64,000 nt of DNA from positions 1 to 64,000 of the forward strand of contig NZ_LMMT01000017.1 in the NCBI RefSeq assembly GCF_001422365.1. Reading direction: 5' to 3'. The notes under the pieces were generated by a model. That model made no database searches and had not been told where the DNA came from. It was given only the letters and a program-made list of their open reading frames with translations. Every line of letters starts with the position of its first letter. Positions within the stretch are counted from its first letter, which is position 1. The position numbers and the translations under genes were made by a program. This stretch comes from Pseudorhodoferax sp. Leaf265 (GTDB lineage: Bacteria > Pseudomonadota > Gammaproteobacteria > Burkholderiales > Burkholderiaceae_C). Below, one piece after another: positions 17,265-26,685 of the stretch.

Positions 17265-20200
17265 ACGAAACCAACGCCCTGCCGTCCCCGGCCCACGACC
17301 TCGGCCCCGTGGCCTGGGTGCTCGACGAACTGCGCCGCACACTGGACGCCGCCGCCAAATGCCTGCACCGCTACCGGCGCGAGGCCGATGCCGCGGCCAG
17401 CGACTTCCACGTGCCGGGCCTGCAGCACCTGCTCCAGGCCGGGCAGCTGCTGCACCAGTGCGCGGGCGCGCTGCACCTGGTCGGGCAGCCGGCCTGCGCG
17501 GCGCTGGCCGACGCCATGGAAGCCGCCGTCCAGCGCTTCGCCGAGCAGCGCACGCCCTGCACCGACGAAGCCATCGCGCAGGTCGAGCAGGCCGGCCTGG
17601 CCATCACCGAATACCTGCAGGCCCTGTTGTCGGGCAAGCCCGTGGCACCGGTCGAATTGTTCCCGCAGTACCGCGAGGTGCAGGCCCTGGCCGGTGCCGA
17701 GCGCAGCCGCCCGGTCGACCTGTGGACCCCGCCGCCGGCCGACGCCGCGCCGCCCGCGCAGTTGCCGGCCGGGATCCAGGCGCTGCAGCCCGATCCCGCA
17801 CTGCGCAGCCGCCTGGACCAGGCCGTGCTCAAGGTCGTGAAGACCGCCGACCCGGCCGCCGCGCTGGCGCTGCACGACCTGGCCCTGGGCCTGGCCGCCG
17901 GCAGCGAAGCGCCGGCACGGCGCAGCTTCTGGCAACTGGCGGCGGCCTACTTCCAGGCCCTGGCGCTGGGCCTGGTGCCAGCCGACCTGTACACCAAGCG
18001 CATCGCCTCGGGGGTGCTGACGCAGTACGCCGCGCTGGCGCGCGGCGAGGCCGAGCCGGCCGCCGCGCTGCTGCAGGAGCTGCGGTTCTACTGCGCCGGC
18101 GCGGTGCCGTCGGCCGATACCGACCAGGCCGACACGCTGGCCGCCGTGCGCGCCGCCCACGGCTTCGGTGCCGCTGGCACGGCCGACTACGCGCAACGCC
18201 GCTTCGCCCGCTTCCCTCCGGCCCCGCTCGCGCAGGCCCGCAAGCGCATCGCGGCGGCCAGCGAGACCTGGGCGGCGGTGGCTGGCGGCGACGCCCACCA
18301 GCTGCGCGCCGCGCACGAACAACTGCTGCCGCTGGCCGATGCGCTGGCACGGCTGCACGACGACAGCGCGCCGCTCGCACAGGCCCTGCTGCAGGCCGTC
18401 GAGGCCGCCTGGCGCGTGGGCGGCACACCGCCCGTGCCGCCCTCGCCCGCACTGGCGCTCGAAGTGGCCACGGCGCTGCTGTACCTGGACACCGCCTACG
18501 CCGACCTGGACCGCAGCGGCACCGAGCTGCGCGCGCGCGCCGCGCTGTTGGCCGAGCGTCTCGCGCTGGTGCAGCAGGGCCAGGCGCCCGAGCCCATGGA
18601 AGACTGGATGCAGGCGCTGTACCACGGCGTCAGCGAACGCCAGACCATGGGCAGCGTGGTGGCCGAACTGGGCCGCCTGCTTGCCGAGATCGAACAGGCG
18701 CTGGACCAGTTCTTCCGCGCGCCGCGCGAGAAGGGCGTGCTCGGCAAGGTCGTCGCCCAGCTCACGCAACTGCGCGGCGTGCTCTCGGTGCTGGACCTGG
18801 AGCAGGCCGCCCATGCCGTGCTGCGCATGCGCGAGACCGTGGATGGCTACATGGCCGACCAGGTGGACGACGCGGCCTTGCGCCACACCAGCTTCGAGCG
18901 CCTGGGCAGCAGCCTGGGTGCGCTGGGTTTCCTGGTCGGCATGCTGGGCTACCAGCGCCACCTGGCGCAGCAGCTGTTCGTCTACGACGACGCGCAGGGT
19001 CTGTTCCGCCTGCGTGTGGGCCGGGCTGCGGACGGCGCCGAGCCGGTGCCGGAGCCCCCGTCCGACGCGGACGGTGAAGCACCGGCCGACCCGGACGCCC
19101 AGGCCGACCTGCTGCAGATCTTCACAGACGAGGCGCAGGCCGTCGTGCAGGACGGCCAGGCCGCCCTGCTGGCGCTGCAGGCCGCGCCCGGCGAACGCGC
19201 GCCGCTGGAGCAGCTGCGCCGCGCCTTCCACACGCTCAAGGGCAGCGCCCGCATGGTGCAGCAGGACGGCTTTGCCGCGGCGGCCTGGTCCTTCGAGGAC
19301 GCACTGAACGCCCTGCTGGAAGCATGGGGGCCGGCCGATGCCGCGCTGCTGCAGGCCACGCAGCAGGCCTTGCAGGCGCTGGCCGGCTGGATCGCCGACA
19401 TCGCGGCCGGACGCGATGGCGCGCACCGTCTGCCTGCCTTGCAGGAAGCCGCGACCGCCCTGCGCCAGCCGCCGGTCGCCGAAGCGCCGCCCGCCCCGGT
19501 CGAGGCAGCCGCAGCGCCGGCCACCGACCACGCGGATGGCGGCGACGACGACCACTTCCGCCAGATCGGCCCGCTGCGCATCGCGCTGCCGCTCTACAAC
19601 GCCTTCCTCAACGACGCCGACGAGTGGTCGCGCCAGTTGCAGACCGAGCTCGGCGAATGGGCACTGCAGCAGCCGCTGCCGCCTGCGGCCAGCAGCAGCG
19701 CACTGGCCCGCGCGCTGGCCGAGAGCGCGGCCAGCGTGGGCTTCGACGCGCTGGCCCAACTGGCCGACCTGCTGGCCCGGGTGCTGGACGGCAGCCCCCT
19801 CCGCGCCACCCAGCCCGTGCTGGACGCCGCCGAGGAGATCCGGCGCCTGCTGCACCAGTTCGCAGCCGGCTTCCTCAAGCCCGCGCGCGACGGTGTCGTG
19901 CAGGCACTGCAGGCCTTGCTGCAGGCCGCGCCGGACGGCGCCGCGTTCGAGGACGACAGCGACAGCCAGGACGCCATCGACGCCGACCTGTTCCCCGTCT
20001 TCGAGGACGAGGCCGCCGAACTGCTGCCGCAGCTGGCGGCGGCGCTGCGCCAATGGCAGAGCGTGCAGGCCACGCCGGCGAACGGCTCGGCGCGCCAGGC
20101 CGTCCTGCGCGCCTTGCACACACTCAAGGGCAGCGCGCGGCTGGCCGGCGCGCTGCGGCTGGGCGCGCTCGCGCACCGGCTGGAGAGCGCGGCCGAGCAG

Positions 20201-22186
20201 GTGCCCGACGACGCGCAGCCAGCGCAGATCGACCCGCTGCTGGCCCATGCCGACCGGCTGCAGCAGGCGTTCGACCAGCTGCGCGCCCCGGCCCTGGCCG
20301 CGCCGCTGGACGAGGCCGCGGTGGTGCACGCCGCCCGCCCCGTCTCCGGCCAGTCGGTGCGCGTGCGCGCGCAGCTGCTGGACCAACTCGTCAGCGGAGC
20401 GGGCGAAGTGCTGATCACGCGCGCGCGCATGGAAGCGCGTCTGGGCGAACTCGGCGGCGCGCTCGGCGCGTTCGACAGCCGGCTCGAGCACCTGCGCCAG
20501 CAGCTGCGCGAATTGGAGACGCAGACCGAGTCGCAGATCCAGGCCAGGCTGGCGCAGGCCGGCGACGGCGGGGACGCCTTCGACCCGCTGGAACTCGACC
20601 GTTTCACGCGCACGCAGGAGCTCGCGCGCGGCATGGCCGAGGCCGTGGCCGAGCTGGCCGCCGTGCAACGCCAACTGCAGCGCGGCCTGCAGGGCACGCA
20701 GGACGACCTCTCCGTCCAGGGCCGGCAGGCCCGCGCGCTCCAGCGTGAACTGCTGCGCACACGCATGGTCCCGTTCGAGGCGATGGCCGAACGGCTCTAC
20801 GGCGCCGTGCGCCAGAGCGCCAAGGAGACCGGCCGCACGGTGCGGCTGGATCTCGCCGGTGGCGGCATCGAACTGGACCGCGGCGTGCTCGACCGCCTGG
20901 CGCCGGTGTTCGAGCACCTGCTGCGCAACGCCGTCACGCACGGCATCGAGGACGCCGCAGAACGTAGCGCGGCCGGCAAGCCGGCCAGCGGCGCCATCGC
21001 GGTCAGCGTGGCGCACGGGGCCAACGACATTGCCTTCACCATCACCGACGATGGCCGCGGCCTGGACCTGCCGCGCATCCAGGCCCGGGCCGCCACGCTG
21101 GGCCTGCTGGCGAACGAGGCGCCGCTCACCCCCGACGAGGCCGCCGCGCTGGTGTTCCTGCCCGGCTTCACGACCGCCACCGCGGTCACGCCCATGGCCG
21201 GCCGCGGCATCGGCATGGACGTGGTGCGCACCGAGGTCCACGCGCTGGGCGGCCGCATCGAAACCGCCAGCACGCCCGGCCAGGGCACGCAGTTCAAGCT
21301 CGTGCTGCCGCTGACCACGGCCGCCACCCAGGTGGTGCTGGTGCGCGTGGGCCAGCAGACCTTCGGCATTCCGACGCACCTGGTCGAGGCCGTGCGCCGG
21401 CTGGCGCCGGCCGAACTGGCGCAGTGCTATGCACGCGAGCAGTGGGTCGAGGACGGCGAGCCGCTGGCCTTCTACTGGGCCGGCGCGCTGCTGCAATGCG
21501 CGGTTGCGCAACCGGCCGCGCGCGAGCGCCATGCCAGTGTGTTGCTGCTGCACAGCGCGCAGCAACGCCTGGCCCTGCATGTGGACGAGGTGCTGGGTCA
21601 CCAGGAGGTGGTGGTCAAGAACCTAGGGCCGCAGCTGGCGCGCCTGCCCGGCCTGGCCGGCATGTCGGTGCTGGCCTCGGGGGCGGTGCTGCTGCTCTAC
21701 AACCCGGTGGCGCTGGCCGCCGTCTACGGCGTGATGGCACGCCAGGCCCAGCGCGAACAGGCGCTGCGCAACGGCGATGGCAGCCCGGCCGCCGACCCGA
21801 CGGTCGCGCCGGCCCCACTGGTGCTGGTGGTGGACGATTCCGTGACGGTGCGCCTGGTGACGCAGCGCCTGCTGCACCGGGCGGGCTACCGCGTGGCATT
21901 GGCCGCCGATGGCCGGCAGGCGCTCGAACAGCTGCAGGCCGAGCGGCCGGTGCTGGTGGTGACCGACATCGAGATGCCACAGATGGACGGCTATGCGCTG
22001 ACCCAGGCCATCCGCGCCGACGCGGCGCTGGCCGAGCTGCCCATCGCCGTGATCAGCTCACGCACAGCCGACAGGCACCGCGACCATGCGCTCGCGCTCG
22101 GCGTGGACCACTACCTGGGCAAGCCCTATGCCGAAGAGGAACTGCTGAGCCTGGTGCGGCGCCATGCCGCCGCGCCAGCCCCCTGA
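17261..22186 (+). CDS. chpA: Chemosensory hybrid histidine kinase ChpA
   Basis: A 1641-residue CheA-type kinase of the twitching pathway. In order: an N-terminal FimL/Hpt-like region without the His, a second His-less helical module (residues about 440-570), and Hpt domains with phospho-His at about 657 (AFHTLKGSAR) and 953 (ALHTLKGSAR). Then come the dimerisation helix, a HATPase domain (N box HLLRNAVTHGIE, DDGRGLD, GRGIGMDVV), a CheW domain, and a C-terminal receiver with Asp about 1569 (VTDIEMPQMDGY). Pseudomonas ChpA is about 2470 residues with more Hpt repeats, so this one is compact. GTG start overlaps the upstream stop. Confidence 0.93.
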   Translation: MNETNALPSPAHDLGPVAWVLDELRRTLDAAAKCLHRYRREADAAASDFHVPGLQHLLQAGQLLHQCAGALHLVGQPACAALADAMEAAVQRFAEQRTPCTDEAIAQVEQAGLAITEYLQALLSGKPVAPVELFPQYREVQALAGAERSRPVDLWTPPPADAAPPAQLPAGIQALQPDPALRSRLDQAVLKVVKTADPAAALALHDLALGLAAGSEAPARRSFWQLAAAYFQALALGLVPADLYTKRIASGVLTQYAALARGEAEPAAALLQELRFYCAGAVPSADTDQADTLAAVRAAHGFGAAGTADYAQRRFARFPPAPLAQARKRIAAASETWAAVAGGDAHQLRAAHEQLLPLADALARLHDDSAPLAQALLQAVEAAWRVGGTPPVPPSPALALEVATALLYLDTAYADLDRSGTELRARAALLAERLALVQQGQAPEPMEDWMQALYHGVSERQTMGSVVAELGRLLAEIEQALDQFFRAPREKGVLGKVVAQLTQLRGVLSVLDLEQAAHAVLRMRETVDGYMADQVDDAALRHTSFERLGSSLGALGFLVGMLGYQRHLAQQLFVYDDAQGLFRLRVGRAADGAEPVPEPPSDADGEAPADPDAQADLLQIFTDEAQAVVQDGQAALLALQAAPGERAPLEQLRRAFHTLKGSARMVQQDGFAAAAWSFEDALNALLEAWGPADAALLQATQQALQALAGWIADIAAGRDGAHRLPALQEAATALRQPPVAEAPPAPVEAAAAPATDHADGGDDDHFRQIGPLRIALPLYNAFLNDADEWSRQLQTELGEWALQQPLPPAASSSALARALAESAASVGFDALAQLADLLARVLDGSPLRATQPVLDAAEEIRRLLHQFAAGFLKPARDGVVQALQALLQAAPDGAAFEDDSDSQDAIDADLFPVFEDEAAELLPQLAAALRQWQSVQATPANGSARQAVLRALHTLKGSARLAGALRLGALAHRLESAAEQVPDDAQPAQIDPLLAHADRLQQAFDQLRAPALAAPLDEAAVVHAARPVSGQSVRVRAQLLDQLVSGAGEVLITRARMEARLGELGGALGAFDSRLEHLRQQLRELETQTESQIQARLAQAGDGGDAFDPLELDRFTRTQELARGMAEAVAELAAVQRQLQRGLQGTQDDLSVQGRQARALQRELLRTRMVPFEAMAERLYGAVRQSAKETGRTVRLDLAGGGIELDRGVLDRLAPVFEHLLRNAVTHGIEDAAERSAAGKPASGAIAVSVAHGANDIAFTITDDGRGLDLPRIQARAATLGLLANEAPLTPDEAAALVFLPGFTTATAVTPMAGRGIGMDVVRTEVHALGGRIETASTPGQGTQFKLVLPLTTAATQVVLVRVGQQTFGIPTHLVEAVRRLAPAELAQCYAREQWVEDGEPLAFYWAGALLQCAVAQPAARERHASVLLLHSAQQRLALHVDEVLGHQEVVVKNLGPQLARLPGLAGMSVLASGAVLLLYNPVALAAVYGVMARQAQREQALRNGDGSPAADPTVAPAPLVLVVDDSVTVRLVTQRLLHRAGYRVALAADGRQALEQLQAERPVLVVTDIEMPQMDGYALTQAIRADAALAELPIAVISSRTADRHRDHALALGVDHYLGKPYAEEELLSLVRRHAAAPAP

Positions 22187-22336
22187 GTGTGGGCGCGGGC
22201 AGCCACCGGCACGCGCGCCAACCGCATCGCCCAGCCTACGCACGGCGTGGGCCGGCACCGACAGCCGCGCCGGCCTGCGCGTGCGACAACCACGGACATG
22301 GGGGCCGCCGGCCTCCCCAACTGCAAGGAGAACTCC

Positions 22337-22675
22337 ATGTCCAGTCCCACCATCACCTCCGACAAGGTCGAAGGCACGACCGTCTACGACGCCAAGGGCG
22401 GCAAGCTCGGCAGCATCGACAACCTGGTCATCGACAAGCGCTCGGGCCTGGTGCGCTATGCCGCGCTGGAGTTCGGCGGCTTCCTGGGCATCGGCACCGA
22501 CCGCTACCCGATTCCCTGGCCCATGCTGAAGTACGACACCGCGCTGGACGGCTACGTGGTGCCGCTGGACGCCAACACGCTGGACAACGCGCCGCGCTAC
22601 GCCCGCGAGGAGCGGCCCGACTACAGCGACGACTACGGCCGCCGCGTGTACGAGCACTACGGCGTCACCTGGTGA
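22337..22675 (+). CDS. PRC-barrel domain protein
   Basis: A 112-residue soluble protein made of one PRC-barrel: VEGTTVYDAKGGKLGSIDNLV, then VRYAALEFGGFLGIGTDRYPIPW. A Tyr/Asp/Arg-rich tail follows (DYSDDYGRRVYEHYGVTW). PRC-barrels bind partners in photosynthetic reaction centres, RimM and many stress proteins; the role here is unknown. AAGGAG at 22325-22330 supports ATG 22337. It converges on the photolyase gene, with the two stop codons abutting. Confidence 0.85.
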   Translation: MSSPTITSDKVEGTTVYDAKGGKLGSIDNLVIDKRSGLVRYAALEFGGFLGIGTDRYPIPWPMLKYDTALDGYVVPLDANTLDNAPRYAREERPDYSDDYGRRVYEHYGVTW

Positions 22676-24166
22676 TCAGCGCCGCTTGGGCGGCTTCCTG
22701 CCGGTCAGCGGCTTCTTGACCACTGCATAGCGCGCCAGTGTGCGCTCGCGCGCCTCGGCGTGGTCAACCACAGGGCGCGGGTAGTCGCGCCCCAGCTCTA
22801 CGCCCGCGGCCGCCAGTTCGATGGCACTGGCCCTCCAGGGTGCGTGGAGCAGCGGCGCTGGCAGGTTCGCCAGCTGCGGCAGGTAGCGGCGGATGAACTT
22901 GCCCTCGGCATCGAAGCGCTCGCTCTGCGTGATGGGGTTGAAGATGCGGAAGTAGGGCTGTGCATCGCAGCCTGTGGAGGCCGCCCACTGCCAGCCGCCG
23001 TTGTTGGCCGACAGGTCGAAGTCGTTGAGCTTCTCGGCGAAATAGGCCTCGCCCCAGCGCCAGTCCAGCCCCAGGTGCTTGGTCAGGAAGCTGGCCGTGA
23101 CCATGCGCAGCCGGTTGTGCATGTAGCCGCTCTGGTTGATCTGGGCCATGGCGGCATCGACCAGCGGGTAGCCCGTGCGGCCCTCGCACCAGGCCGCGAA
23201 CAGCGCCTCGGCGTGCTTGCCGCGCTCCCACTTGATGGCGTCGTACTCGGGCTTGAAGGCCGATTCCGCCGCATGCGGGAAGTGCGCCAGGATCTGCATG
23301 TAGAAGTCGCGCCAGATCAGCTCGGAGAGCCATACGGCCGGCCCCTGCATGCCCTGCACTGCGAGCTGCTGCGCGCTGGAGGCGAGCTGGCGGATGGACA
23401 CCGTGCCGAAGCGCAGGTGGACGCCCAAGTAGCTCGGCCCCTTCACCGCCGGGTAGTCGCGCGCCAGGTGGTACTGGTCCATGCGGTCGAAGAACTCCTC
23501 GAACAGCTGCTGGCCGCCGCTGGCACCCAGCGGAATCTTCAGTTCCGCCAGGTTGGTGGGCTCGAAACCGATGTCCGCCAAGCTGGGGATGGGCCGGCGC
23601 TCGCCCTCGGGCCGCGGCGCCAGCGCCTCGGCATATCGCGCCACGGGATAGGACGAGAGGTAGAACGCGTCGACCTTCTTGAGCCAGGCCGTCTTGTAGG
23701 GCGTGAACACGGTGTAGGGCGTGCCGGCCTGGGTCACCACCTCGCCGCGCTCGAAGATCGCCTGGTCCTTGCTGGTGAGCAGCGCCGCGCCCATGCCGGC
23801 CAGCGTGCCGCGCACTTGGGCGTCGCGCGCCATGGCGGGCGGCTCGTCGTCGTGGTTGGCGAACACGGCCTGGGCGTGCAGGGCGTGGGCCAACTCGGGA
23901 ATCTGCTGGCGTGCCGAGCCCAGGCGCCAGATCAGGCCGGCATCCGGCGCCAGCCGGCGCAGCGCGGCGTCGAGTTCGTCCAGCGCCGCCAGGATGAACT
24001 CCACGCGCCGGTCGGCCCGCGGCAGCGCGTCCAGGATGTCCGTGTCCAGGATGAACACGCAGTGCAGCTGGCGGCAGGCGCGCAGCGCGTGGTAGAGCGC
24101 CGCGTTGTCAAAAGCGCGCAAGTCGCGCCGGAACCACATCAATCCAGTGGCGTACTTCTTGTCCAT
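22676..24166 (-). CDS. phrB: Deoxyribodipyrimidine photolyase
   Basis: A 496-residue class I CPD photolyase that splits UV-induced pyrimidine dimers with blue light. The N-terminal antenna-binding Rossmann domain begins LMWFRRDLRAFDNAAL. The C-terminal FAD domain has ELIWRDFYMQIL, RTGYPLVDAAMAQ, MHNRLRMVTASFLTKHL and NDFDLSANNGGWQWAASTG, including the Trp residues of the electron chain. Full length, with a basic C-terminal tail (KKPLTGRKPPKRR). Divergent from yqgE with 41 bases between starts. Confidence 0.95.
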   Translation of the reverse strand: MDKKYATGLMWFRRDLRAFDNAALYHALRACRQLHCVFILDTDILDALPRADRRVEFILAALDELDAALRRLAPDAGLIWRLGSARQQIPELAHALHAQAVFANHDDEPPAMARDAQVRGTLAGMGAALLTSKDQAIFERGEVVTQAGTPYTVFTPYKTAWLKKVDAFYLSSYPVARYAEALAPRPEGERRPIPSLADIGFEPTNLAELKIPLGASGGQQLFEEFFDRMDQYHLARDYPAVKGPSYLGVHLRFGTVSIRQLASSAQQLAVQGMQGPAVWLSELIWRDFYMQILAHFPHAAESAFKPEYDAIKWERGKHAEALFAAWCEGRTGYPLVDAAMAQINQSGYMHNRLRMVTASFLTKHLGLDWRWGEAYFAEKLNDFDLSANNGGWQWAASTGCDAQPYFRIFNPITQSERFDAEGKFIRRYLPQLANLPAPLLHAPWRASAIELAAAGVELGRDYPRPVVDHAEARERTLARYAVVKKPLTGRKPPKRR

Positions 24167-24207
24167 GCAGCAAATCCGGAACGGGGCCGTCGCTAAAATC
24201 GCGGCTT

Positions 24208-24807
24208 ATGAGCTCAGATTCTGCGCCGATGAACCTCACGCATCATTTCCTGATCGCGATGCCGGGTTTGGAAGACGAAAACTTCGCGCGCAGTGTGGTC
24301 TACCTGTGCGAGCACAGCGAACGCGGCGCGCTGGGCCTGGTGATCAACAAGCCCAGCGACATCAACCTCAAGAAGCTGTTCGACAAGGTCGATCTGCCGC
24401 TGCGGCGCGACGACCTGACCGACAGCCCGGTGTTCCAGGGCGGCCCGGTGCAGACCGAACGCGGCTTCGTGCTGCACGAGCCCGTCACGGCCGCCCCGCC
24501 GCACGACAGCGAGAGCATTTACGCCTCCACCATGACCATCCCGGGCGGACTGGAGATGACCACCTCCAAGGACGTGCTGGAGGCCCTGTCCACCGGCGCC
24601 GGCCCCAGGAAGGTGCTGGTCTCGCTGGGCTACTCTGCCTGGGGCGAGGGCCAGTTGGAGTCCGAACTGGCCGAGAACAGCTGGCTGACGGTGGAGGCCG
24701 ACGCCGCCGTGATCTTCGACACGCCGATCGAGCAGCGCTACGACCGCGCCCTGCTGCTGCTGGGCCTGCAGTCGTGGATGCTGTCGCCGGATGCGGGGCA
24801 CGCGTGA
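24208..24807 (+). CDS. yqgE: YqgE/AlgH family protein
   Basis: A 199-residue UPF0301/DUF179 protein: NLTHHFLIAMPGLEDENFARSVVYLCEH at the N-terminus, GALGLVINKP, VFQGGPVQTERGFVLH, and a C-terminal GYSAWGEGQLESELAENSWL. The biochemical role is unknown although AlgH influences alginate regulation in Pseudomonas. The yqgE-ruvX order is conserved in many beta- and gammaproteobacteria. It overlaps ruvX by 4 bases (GTGA). Confidence 0.93.
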   Translation: MSSDSAPMNLTHHFLIAMPGLEDENFARSVVYLCEHSERGALGLVINKPSDINLKKLFDKVDLPLRRDDLTDSPVFQGGPVQTERGFVLHEPVTAAPPHDSESIYASTMTIPGGLEMTTSKDVLEALSTGAGPRKVLVSLGYSAWGEGQLESELAENSWLTVEADAAVIFDTPIEQRYDRALLLLGLQSWMLSPDAGHA

Positions 24808-25226
24808 GTCCAGCGCCAGCCACGTCCGACGCCGTTCCCGCGCAGTTCCAATCCTTTCTGGCTTTCGACTACGGTACCAAGCGCACCGGGGTCGCGGTCG
24901 GCAACCGCTTCACGCGCACGGCCACGCCACAGGGCACGATCCGCGCCGAGGGCGATGCGCGCTTCGCCCAGATCGACGCCCGCGTGCGCGAATGGCAGCC
25001 CGACGCCTTGGTCGTCGGCGTGCCCTTCCACCCCGACGGGGCCGCCCACGAGAACACGGCACGCGCGCAGCGCTTCGCGCGCCAGCTGCGCGGGCGCTGC
25101 AAGCTGCCCGTCTACGAGGTGGACGAGCGCTACACCACCACCGAAGCCCACAGCCTGGGCGCGCGCGACGCCGATGCGGCCGCGGCCTGCATCATCCTCG
25201 AGCAATTCCTGAGAAACCTGCCATGA
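24804..25226 (+). CDS. ruvX: Holliday junction resolvase-like / pre-16S rRNA nuclease
   Basis: A 140-residue YqgF/RuvX protein of the RNase-H fold. In E. coli it matures the 5' end of 16S rRNA. Acidic residues lie in [16 protein letters not shown] near residue 20 and [10 protein letters not shown], with a terminal [12 protein letters not shown] segment and a C-terminal [10 protein letters not shown] helix. The GTG start overlaps the yqgE stop, and the stop overlaps the pyrR ATG. The N-terminal dozen residues (Pro/Ala/Ser) precede the family start. Confidence 0.92.
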   Translation: MSPAPATSDAVPAQFQSFLAFDYGTKRTGVAVGNRFTRTATPQGTIRAEGDARFAQIDARVREWQPDALVVGVPFHPDGAAHENTARAQRFARQLRGRCKLPVYEVDERYTTTEAHSLGARDADAAAACIILEQFLRNLP

Positions 25227-25720
25227 GTACCCTGACCCTCGACGCCGAGGCCTTGTACGCCGAGCTGCTGCGCGGCGTGCGGCCGCTGTGCACGGCCGAC
25301 ACCCAACTCGTCGGCATCGCCTCCGGCGGTGCCTGGCTGGCCGAGCGCCTGCAGGCCGACCTGCAGCGGCCCGGCAAGCCCGGCGTGATCTCGTCCGCCA
25401 TGCACCGCGACGACTACGGCCAGCGCGGCATGGTGGCCGGCGCCAGCGCCACCGCCCTCACCTTCGATGTCACCGGTGCCCACATCGTGCTGCTGGACGA
25501 CGTGCTCTACACCGGCCGCACCATCCGCGCCGCGCTCAACGAGCTGTTCGACTACGGCCGCCCGGCCAGCGTGCGCCTGGCCGTGCTGGTGGACCGCGGC
25601 GCGCGCGAGCTGCCCATCCAGGCCGACTTCGCCGCCGCGCGCGTGACGCTGCCGGCCAGCCAGTTGCTGGCCCTGGCGCGCAAGGACAACGGCCGCTTCA
25701 GCTTCGAGATCAAGGGATGA
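25223..25720 (+). CDS. pyrR: PyrR phosphoribosyltransferase-family regulator
   Basis: A 165-residue type I phosphoribosyltransferase of the PyrR group. The PRPP-binding loop is [17 protein letters not shown], and the start contains the [14 protein letters not shown] phosphate-binding turn. In Gram-positives PyrR attenuates pyr operons and has uracil phosphoribosyltransferase activity. In betaproteobacteria it accompanies pyrB, and its regulatory action is less certain. No pyr attenuator hairpin was recognised upstream. Overlaps ruvX and pyrB by four bases on each side. Confidence 0.9.
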   Translation: MSTLTLDAEALYAELLRGVRPLCTADTQLVGIASGGAWLAERLQADLQRPGKPGVISSAMHRDDYGQRGMVAGASATALTFDVTGAHIVLLDDVLYTGRTIRAALNELFDYGRPASVRLAVLVDRGARELPIQADFAAARVTLPASQLLALARKDNGRFSFEIKG

Positions 25721-26685
25721 GCATGCTGGCCCGACGCAACCCCCAACTCAACAAGAACGGCGAGCTGATCCACCTGCTCTCCATCGAAGGCCTGCCCCGG
25801 GAGATCCTCACGCAGATCCTGGACACCGCAGCCAACTTCGTCAGCGTGGGCGACCGCGAGGTCAAGAAGGTGCCGCTCCTGCGCGGCAAGAGCGTGTTCA
25901 ACCTGTTCTTCGAGAACAGCACGCGCACGCGCACCACCTTCGAGATCGCAGCCACGCGGCTGTCGGCCGACGTGATCAACCTGGACATCGCGCGCTCCTC
26001 GGCCGCCAAGGGCGAATCGCTCCTGGACACCATCGCCAACCTGTCGGCCATGGCGGCCGACCTGTTCGTGGTGCGGCACAGCGAATCGGGTGCGCCCTAC
26101 CTGATCGCCCAGCATGTGGCGCCGCACGTGCATGTCATCAACGCCGGCGACGGGCGGCACGCGCACCCTACGCAGGGGTTGCTCGACATGTACACGATCC
26201 GCCACTACAAGAAGGACTTCAGCAAGCTCACGGTGGCCATCGTCGGCGACGTGCTGCACTCACGCGTGGCGCGTTCGGACATCCACGGCCTGACCACGCT
26301 GGGCTGTGCCGAGGTGCGCGTGGTCGGCCCCAAGACCCTGGTGCCCGGCGACATGGCCCAGATGGGCGTGCGCGTGTGCCACACGCTGGAGGAAGGCATC
26401 AAGGGTTGCGACGTGGTCATCATGCTGCGCCTGCAGAACGAACGCATGAGCGGCGCGCTGCTGCCCTCCAGCCAGGAATATTTCAAGAGCTTCGGCCTCA
26501 CGCCCGAGAAGCTCGCGCTGGCCAAGCCCGACGCCATCGTCATGCACCCGGGCCCGATCAACCGCGGTGTGGAGATCGATTCGGCCGTGGTCGACGGCAA
26601 GCAGGCCGTGATCCTGCCGCAGGTCACCTTCGGCATCGCCGTGCGCATGGCGGTGATGGGCATCGTTGCGGGAAATGAAGCATGA
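25717..26685 (+). CDS. pyrB: Aspartate carbamoyltransferase catalytic subunit
   Basis: A 322-residue ATCase, committing step of pyrimidine synthesis. Carbamoyl-phosphate and aspartate site motifs: [13 protein letters not shown] near residue 65, [14 protein letters not shown] near 145, MLRLQNERM, and [12 protein letters not shown] four-base ATGA overlap joins it to pyrR; a second in-frame ATG at 25723 is also possible. It is followed with overlap by a catalytically altered dihydroorotase homologue, as in the pyrBC' pair of Pseudomonas, where PyrC' is needed to assemble active ATCase. Confidence 0.96.
   Translation: MSMLARRNPQLNKNGELIHLLSIEGLPREILTQILDTAANFVSVGDREVKKVPLLRGKSVFNLFFENSTRTRTTFEIAATRLSADVINLDIARSSAAKGESLLDTIANLSAMAADLFVVRHSESGAPYLIAQHVAPHVHVINAGDGRHAHPTQGLLDMYTIRHYKKDFSKLTVAIVGDVLHSRVARSDIHGLTTLGCAEVRVVGPKTLVPGDMAQMGVRVCHTLEEGIKGCDVVIMLRLQNERMSGALLPSSQEYFKSFGLTPEKLALAKPDAIVMHPGPINRGVEIDSAVVDGKQAVILPQVTFGIAVRMAVMGIVAGNEA

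Noticed and set aside
16151-21601. Very long open frame on the minus strand across pilG-chpA (about 1800 codons)
   Set aside because: It is the antisense shadow of chpA and neighbours. High GC with strong third-position bias removes stops; the translation is rich in Arg/Gln/Gly/Ala/His with no domains.
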